This document shows positions 58,275 to 64,000 of a DNA stretch of 64,000 nt, in pieces. Position 1 is the stretch's first letter. Every line of letters starts with the position of its first letter. Source of the DNA: Marchantia polymorpha subsp. ruderalis (Eukaryota > Streptophyta > Marchantiopsida > Marchantiales > Marchantiaceae); NCBI GenBank assembly GCA_037833965.1, contig AP031357.1, positions 1,632,001-1,696,000 on the forward strand. Direction: 5' to 3'. A program made the position numbers and the translations under genes. The notes below the pieces were generated by a model. The model searched no databases. It saw only the letters and a program-made list of their open reading frames with translations, and was not told where the DNA came from.

Positions 58275-60891
58275 ATCCGAAGGAGTACGCCTTCGGCGAT
58301 ACGCCCCGGGAGATGGGCAGGTTGAGAAAAGACAACATAGTCGGAGCGTACGCTCCACCGCGGCGAACTCGAGTCTGGAAGCCCTCGGCGATGACGAACT
58401 CAGAGCCGGCGGACGATGGCGGCGGGAGAATTCAACGTTCTCGCATGCGAATGCGCGCAGTGCGGAGTCGTGAATTTGAGCATGCGAGGGAGAACCGTTA
58501 GGCCGTATAGCCGGCTGCGTAATCAAGTTCGATTGTACCCACTGCCTACGAAGAGCGTTGTGCGATCTTGAATTCAGAGAAGAAAAGTTTGCTCTCCATT
58601 CTCATTCTCTCATTCTTGATTGTGAGTTTTCCAGCTTCAGAGCTTGAGACGTGCAGCTCAATCGGGCGGAGAGACCTTCAGTGAGTTGAAGAGAGTGCAG
58701 GAATCAGTGAGCAGGAAGGAGTGCGTAGCAACCAGGCGCGCGGAGGCGAGTTGCGCGAGGATCTTGACGGACCCCGAAGAGAGTTTGCGAGTAGAGAAAT
58801 TGAGCGCGCAAGGAAGGAGAGAGCAATTTCAGTTAGTGTCTGAGTGGCCGACGCGCAGCGGCGATTGTGAGAGATCGAGCGGGAGGGAAGAGCGTCTGTG
58901 TGTGCAGGGAGAGCAAGAGATATGTCGAAGGTCCCCCAGCTGCGAGTGTCTCCACTCAGAGTGCCGCAGATCGGTCTGCGCGCATTCCAGGATGTGTTGA
59001 CAAGGTTGAAGCTTGATTTCCTCCTGTGGGGATGGAATTGGACGTGTCGGGAGATGGTGCGCGAATATTTGCGGGAGAAACACCAGCCCTCGCGCGGATT
59101 CCGCCCCCACCCCGAGAGGTGGGACATTAGTCACTGGGCGCAGGTATTAGGAAGGTATGCAGGCGAGGAAGGGTATCTCCTCTTCGAGGCCGAAAGCGTG
59201 AAGGTGTCGAAGGAGGAAGAGAACTCCTACAATGATCTTTTCAAGGTTGGCAAGCATCCCAAGAACGGTTTCCGGACGCGGGATTACAAAGATCAATTGC
59301 GGAGAAATGTTGCGACTGCATTGCTTCAAATATTGCAGCCAACCAAGACCGCCTACATGCATGGTTGGCAAGTGGGATTTGTGGAGCTAGTGTTGTCAGG
59401 AGCTCCGGTTCACTGGGCACGGCTCCTGTGGAAGGTGACGCGCCAACATGCGCAAGAAGAGAGAGGAGGGACCCTCAATCATCTTTCGCCTTACCTGATC
59501 GTATTCTATCGAGCGATGGGATGTTTGACAGCTTCAGAGCGGGCGCGATTTCTGCTGCTGACCCGGAGTAATCCGGGTAGATACTTGCGGGAGGCTGAAG
59601 TGGACAAAGATCCGGACGAAGCACCTGCCAGTCCAGCTCCAGCTCCGGCTCCGGCTCCGGCAAGAGCAGAAGAAGAGCATCGAAGTGAGCGCGCACCGCG
59701 GAAGCGGAAATGGGATGAGAGACCAGAAGACAGGCAGCCGGAAGCTCCCGCTGCGCCGACTCGGAGTCGGCCAACCCACGAGCTTTACAGCCGGCCGAAG
59801 TAGAGGGCACGTAAGATGGTGTTGCCGACTAGTAGTGAGGAGACCGGGCGTACTCCGGTCCGGCGGAATGTCCTGCCCACGCAGGAGGAGATAATCGCGC
59901 AAGTTCTGGGGAGGTCGATGAACCCCTCTGCGCAGAAGGCGCAGATGCCTTCGGAAGAAGTCATGCAAACTGAGAGTCGGCCGACTGCGAGTCGGGCGAC
60001 TGAAGGTCGGCCAACTGCAGGTCGGCGAGAACAGCGTGTTGAACCGGACAGTAGGCCGGAAGCAGAAGAGAGTTTGGCTGCAGAGCCAACGACTCTCAGA
60101 GAGTCGTCTTCGGAAGAAGACGCTTCTGAGGAAACGCCTCCAGCAAAGCGACCAAGTGGAGTGAAGACATGCAGAGTGGATCCGACTGCCAATCGGACAA
60201 CTACTAGTCGGCCGACTTCGAGTCGGTCAACTGAGAGTCGGCCAGATTCGCCGACTGCGAATCGGATAGACCAGGCGACCATTGTGCGGGCGCCTTCGGC
60301 AGACACACCTCCGGCGAAGACACCTTCCGCGCAGATCGCGCCGGAGGAGCAGGCAGTAGAAGTGGGCGGTGCAGAGGCGACAAGAGTGACTGCGGCGCCG
60401 ACCCCTTCGGGAATAGGAGATCAAGCCGGAGCGGAGGCTCAGGCAGTGGGATCCCCCACTGCCTTAGATATCTCAGAAGGGAGTGGAGCGGCAGTCGCGG
60501 CGGAAGCTGCCACGTGCCCCTGTTCCAGGGAGTCGCCAAGAGCTTCTGTGGCGATTGAAATCCTCAAAACAGAGGATGAGACGAGTTCGGAAGAACAGGA
60601 AGCGGACTCTGTGCGTGGGACGCCAACAGGGGTACTGTGCGAGCAGATAGTGCCACTCTTGCGATATTTGGATCGCAAGGCAGCAAAGTACGCGAATCCC
60701 AGAAAACCGCAGTCTTATGTAGAGTTAGTCAAGAACAGGACGAGGAGCAAGGTGGCCATTTGGGCCACTAGGTGCCAAACGTTGGAGATGAAGAATACTG
60801 CCCTCCAACAGCACCGGGCGATCACGAAGAGGCTACAACAAACCCTGCAACAACAGCGTGAGGATGCGGCGATGAAAGCCCAAGAGGATGT
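58275..60891 (+). repeat. F2 LTR fragment (+), both ends missing
   Basis: Begins inside the U3 leader of an F2 LTR (compare 7437 onward in element A) and runs through the LTR ORF until it is cut by the next LTR at 60892. The left joint to element Z has no LTR terminus, so it is a deletion or recombination joint and not an insertion end. 58275-58921 is leader without a gene. Confidence 0.8.
58922..60891 (+). pseudogene. LTR ORF (F2) with one stop, cut at 60891 by an LTR
   Basis: ATG at 58922 (MSKVPQLRV). It has the N-terminal domain, disordered middle with SRPT-type repeats, acidic part and the start of the coiled coil. The only stop is TAG at 59801-59803 (SRPK-stop-RARK; a glutamine codon CAG in the intact gene), after which the frame goes on in phase to 60891. 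The C-terminal part is beyond the inserted LTR and outside the window. It is the least decayed plus-strand copy. Confidence 0.82.
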
Positions 60892-63800
60892 TGTAATAAC
60901 CCACTAAAGGCTAAAACTGCAATATAGTGGTAGAAAGGTCGAACCCACAGGGACAGAGGAACACACAGGGTACAAAGTGTCACGTTTAACAGACTATTGA
61001 GGAGTTTGAATTCTCAGGCGACTGTCACTCCCAGAAATACTGCAAGTGTTTACTCGGAGCGCACTCGGAGGTCGCACAGTGCAGCGTAACACACACACAC
61101 ACACACACACCTGAAACTACGGAAACACAACCCAGAGATCCGTTAGGACCTCTACTCAAGATTTCAGGGGGAAGGTCTCTCAAGAGTACACTCAGCAAAG
61201 CTGCGGGTAGCGACTCCCAACTCCGGCTTTTACAACACTTCCACTAGCTGGCTGCTAGCGTAGGAAACCCGGTTTGGACTGCCTACTTCGGATCGAAGTC
61301 ACTCATACGCGGTGAACAACATTCTCAACTCACTAAACGCGCAGAAAACTCAGGTCCGCACAGAAGGACTCACTAAGAAACATTCCAGTAACACAATAAC
61401 AGTCTATTGAAGAGTTTGAATTCTCAGGCACTTGTCATTCCCAGAAATACTACAGGGGTTACCCCGAAGGCACCTGTTGTAGCGTAACCTGAATTTACAA
61501 CCAAGGCTTACACGAAGTAGCAAAACTTCACTTTGGCATTCAGGGGAAAAATCCCGAAGGAGTACAATCAGAAACAAACACTCGAAGGTGTAGGGGCGAA
61601 ACTATTCAAGTATCTAACCAGTCATTGGCTCTAAGCATCGGCAGTCACCCGCAGGTGCAGATCCGAACTACTCAAGTCTCTAACCAATGTACTAGCTCTG
61701 AACATTCGGCCGAAGGCCTTCAGCTACAAAATGCGGAACGCCAAGTTGTAGCTCCTCGTGCGTGGTGACAGAACTAAGGGCACGAACACGCAGAGAAAAT
61801 GAGTTCCTGATCTGTACTTCTGAAATTGGGAAAGAACCCAAGGCAAAACGCCTTGAACTATTTTATACCTTCTAAATCCTACCTAGCACTACACTGCACT
61901 ACACTATGCGCCGGCACGGAACCACGCTACACTACACTCCGCGGAACTAGTGCTACGTCTCGGATTGCCGCGCACTAACTCCCTATCCTGCCAGTCTTCC
62001 GCTCGAATGCGCAGTCCCAACCGCTGCAACGCCGCGGACACCTCCACCTCGAGGGTGGACATGGTATCCCGCGCCTTCGACAGAAAAGCGTCGAGCTTCT
62101 TCGCTATCTTCCGCCGACTCCTGTTGTCGCCTGCCACCAACCCCGCTGCGCGAAGTTCAAACTCACGCAGTGTGAGTTTCTCCTGCGCTGCCACTTCCCA
62201 GTGGGCGTAGCCCTTGAGACAGTGGGCGACACGCCTCGCCGTCTCCTCCTTCGTGCGATCTGCCTCTCGCCTGCGATCCTCTTCAATTACCACTAACTGC
62301 GATTCGGCCTCCGCATGCTGCGCTCTCAATTCGCCACACTCTGACTGTAGCCTGCGGATTAAATCCTCATCCGCCTGCCGTGCGAGCTGACACTCCGCCA
62401 ACAATTGCGTTTGTCGCATGAGCTCTTCTGACAGAATCTGATTCTGAGTTTTCTCAGACATCAAATCCTGCGTGGTCTGCACCACATCCCTGGTGAGCTC
62501 TTCCACTCTATACTTCCGCATCCTGTCGAGGGCGTGCAATTTCCTCTCAAGGTTGTACTGTCCCCATAAACAGGCATGCCTCTCCTTCAATTCCTTCAAC
62601 TCTTGGTCCACCCTAGCTAGTAGCTTGCTAGTGTGGACTTTAGTGCGAGTCCGCCTGCGCACTAATTCGATGTAAGATCCCGGCTGAAGTGGATCGGCGT
62701 ATTTATCGAATTTGCGATCCAAGTACTTCAGTAACGGAATCACCTGCTCAGAGAGCGCCGCCGCCGGCACTCCAACAATTTCCTCCTCCTCCTCCTCGGT
62801 ATCCCCCGCTCCCGACATTGCTTCGGTGGAGCCTCCGTCGTCATCTTCCGAATTGAGGATTTCAGTCGCCATTGATTGCGTTGGCGACTGTCCAGAGTGG
62901 GGCTGCACGTCGTCGACGTGTGCTCCCTGCGAAGGCACCGCTGCAGCCTCGCTGCTCTTCGCCAAAATGTCTAAGGCGGTGGGCGAATGTGGCCGTGCTA
63001 CACCCCCGTCGCCCGCTTGTTGGTCTTCAATCGTATCCTCTCTGCCGCCGACGTCCGCCGCCAAGGCGATAGAGCGGAGGGTGTCTGCGCAGGGTCTGAT
63101 CGCGCATCGCGCACCTAAATTTCGTCCCGCGGACAGTCAATCCGCTCCTCTGTCAGGTGCTGCTCCCTCGATCGGTCTTGCGCGAGGGCTGTATCCGGCT
63201 TGTGCACCGGCGCAAATGCCGGCGCCTTGTCCGCCGCAGGCGCAGCGCCGCGGACGTCTATCGCCAAAGGCGACATAGCCGGGGGCCGCTCGCCCGATGT
63301 CCCTTGGCCTTGAGGGCCTACCGCCGAAGGCGCTTCTACCGGCGGATTATCTGCCGATGGTGCTGCCTCCGCACGCTCCCTGCTCGCATCTCCTCGGCCC
63401 GAAGGCCCTGGCGCTGAAGGTGCAAATCGCGGCGCGTTGTGCGCCGGAGGGTCTGGCCCCGAAGGCCTGTGTCCCGTAGGCGGATCTTCCGCCGGCTCCT
63501 TCCTCTTCCTACGTTGGAACGGGGGTGATTCCTGCCTTTGCACAGGCGGCACGTGTGGAGGTGACCTGTGCACAGGCGGACTGCTTCTTCCCACGCGCAG
63601 GCGTAGGTCCACGTCCGCTTGTGGTCGTCTGTCCGTCGAGGCTCGCCCGTCCGTCGAGGCTCGCCTGTGCGCAGGCGGAACACCTGTCCGCAACGCACGT
63701 GGTAACTCCGGAGGCCCTTGGCCCGTAGGCGGCCTCTCGTCCGTCGAGGGTGCAGCGTGGTCCGTTGCTCCTGCGGACGTCCGCGCTCCCTCGTTCTTCT

Positions 63801-64000
63801 CTGGCGACGCACTTCCTTTCTCCGTCGCAATCGTCGCCGTGTCCGCGCTGCTGGCTGGTAACACAAGCCTGCGCGCCTTCTGCTTCGGCCGGCTGTACGA
63901 TTCGTACAACGGTCGAATGGGAGCCGTGGGTTCTTGATGCTGCTCCTCTTCGTACTCTTCTCTCCATCGCCTCTTCCGCGGCACTCTTGCTGTAGGAGTA
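60892..64000 (-). repeat. F1-like LTR inserted in the F2 fragment, continues past the window
   Basis: Starts TGTAATAACCC at 60892 after GATGT (the candidate TSD; the other side is outside). R-U5 60892-61860 has no gene and holds the (AC)11 tract at 61089-61110. The TATA box is at 61861-61867. The end is not reached, so whether it is a solo LTR or part of a full element cannot be told. Confidence 0.85.
61904..64000 (-). pseudogene. LTR ORF of the right-hand F1-like LTR, broken, 5' end outside
   Basis: C-terminal part open for 386 codons up to 63064, with acidic stretch, coiled coil of the KLHALDRMRKYRVEEL subfamily and a shortened tail. A single-base loss in a GCCGCCGAAGGCG word near 63062 shifts the frame, and a TAG at about 63115-63117 stops the upstream part, which is then open to the window edge (disordered region with PVHR repeats). 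Near 61964 a few codons of the tail are missing. Confidence 0.8.

Noticed and set aside
1-64000. Host genes with introns between the elements
   Set aside because: Every stretch could be assigned to LTR or internal retrotransposon sequence by comparison with another copy in the window, apart from short filler at joints.

Overview
The window is a block of nested plant LTR retrotransposons. No host gene, tRNA, rRNA, DNA transposon or CRISPR array could be supported. The elements are Ty3/gypsy (Metaviridae): the order is gag, aspartic protease, RT, RNase H, integrase, with three CCHC knuckles in Gag. The primer-binding site (PBS) reads as the complement of a plant tRNA-Asp 3' end, and the integrase C-terminus ends in a VNGWRLKKYH-type motif. 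This points to the Athila/Tat side of the superfamily and to a streptophyte genome (land plant or charophyte) rich in repeats. The species cannot be named from the sequence.

Most striking is the size and content of the LTRs. Element B (8761-25336, minus strand) is complete. It has two 5,390-bp LTRs that differ at only about ten positions I could find, and each LTR carries an intact 1,045-codon ORF on the same strand as gag-pol. The ORF ends about 37 bp before the LTR TATA box, so it lies inside U3. In a full-length RNA it would be a third ORF downstream of pol. Its product has an N-terminal globular domain, a long disordered Pro/Arg/Ser region, an acidic stretch and a C-terminal coiled coil. 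A second LTR family (F2) carries a diverged homologue (26050-28605). Decayed homologues occur in every other LTR of the window long enough to hold the gene.

Gag-pro and pol of element B lie in one frame, separated only by a UAG stop followed by CAA UUA, the context of the leaky stop of tobamoviruses. Element A has the same nine bases. Stop-codon readthrough is therefore the likely way Pol is made.

Layout. 1-34749: element A (+), entering from the left. Its pol is broken by an F1 solo LTR (3456-6424, target-site duplication (TSD) AGGAT). Its 3' LTR is split by an F2 solo LTR (8512-29967, TSD AAGAC), which is itself split by element B inserted in an (AC)n tract. 34750-36633: a rearranged LTR (Y) with an inverted LTR end inside it. 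36634-58274: element Z (-). Its left 3' LTR is cut by Y, its pol is cut by a composite LTR (41049-48738, TSD AGGTA), and its gag/pol boundary is replaced by another LTR (50132-54694) without a matching TSD. 58275-60891: an F2 LTR fragment (+). 60892-64000: the start of another F1 LTR (-) running out of the window. The inferred order of insertion is Z, then Y, then A, then the F2 LTR, then B. Only B looks intact; A and Z carry nonsense mutations, and Z also carries an indel.

Short palindromic words fill the LTRs in coding and non-coding parts alike, with a different core in each family. Several deletion junctions carry duplicated filler of 11-15 bp.
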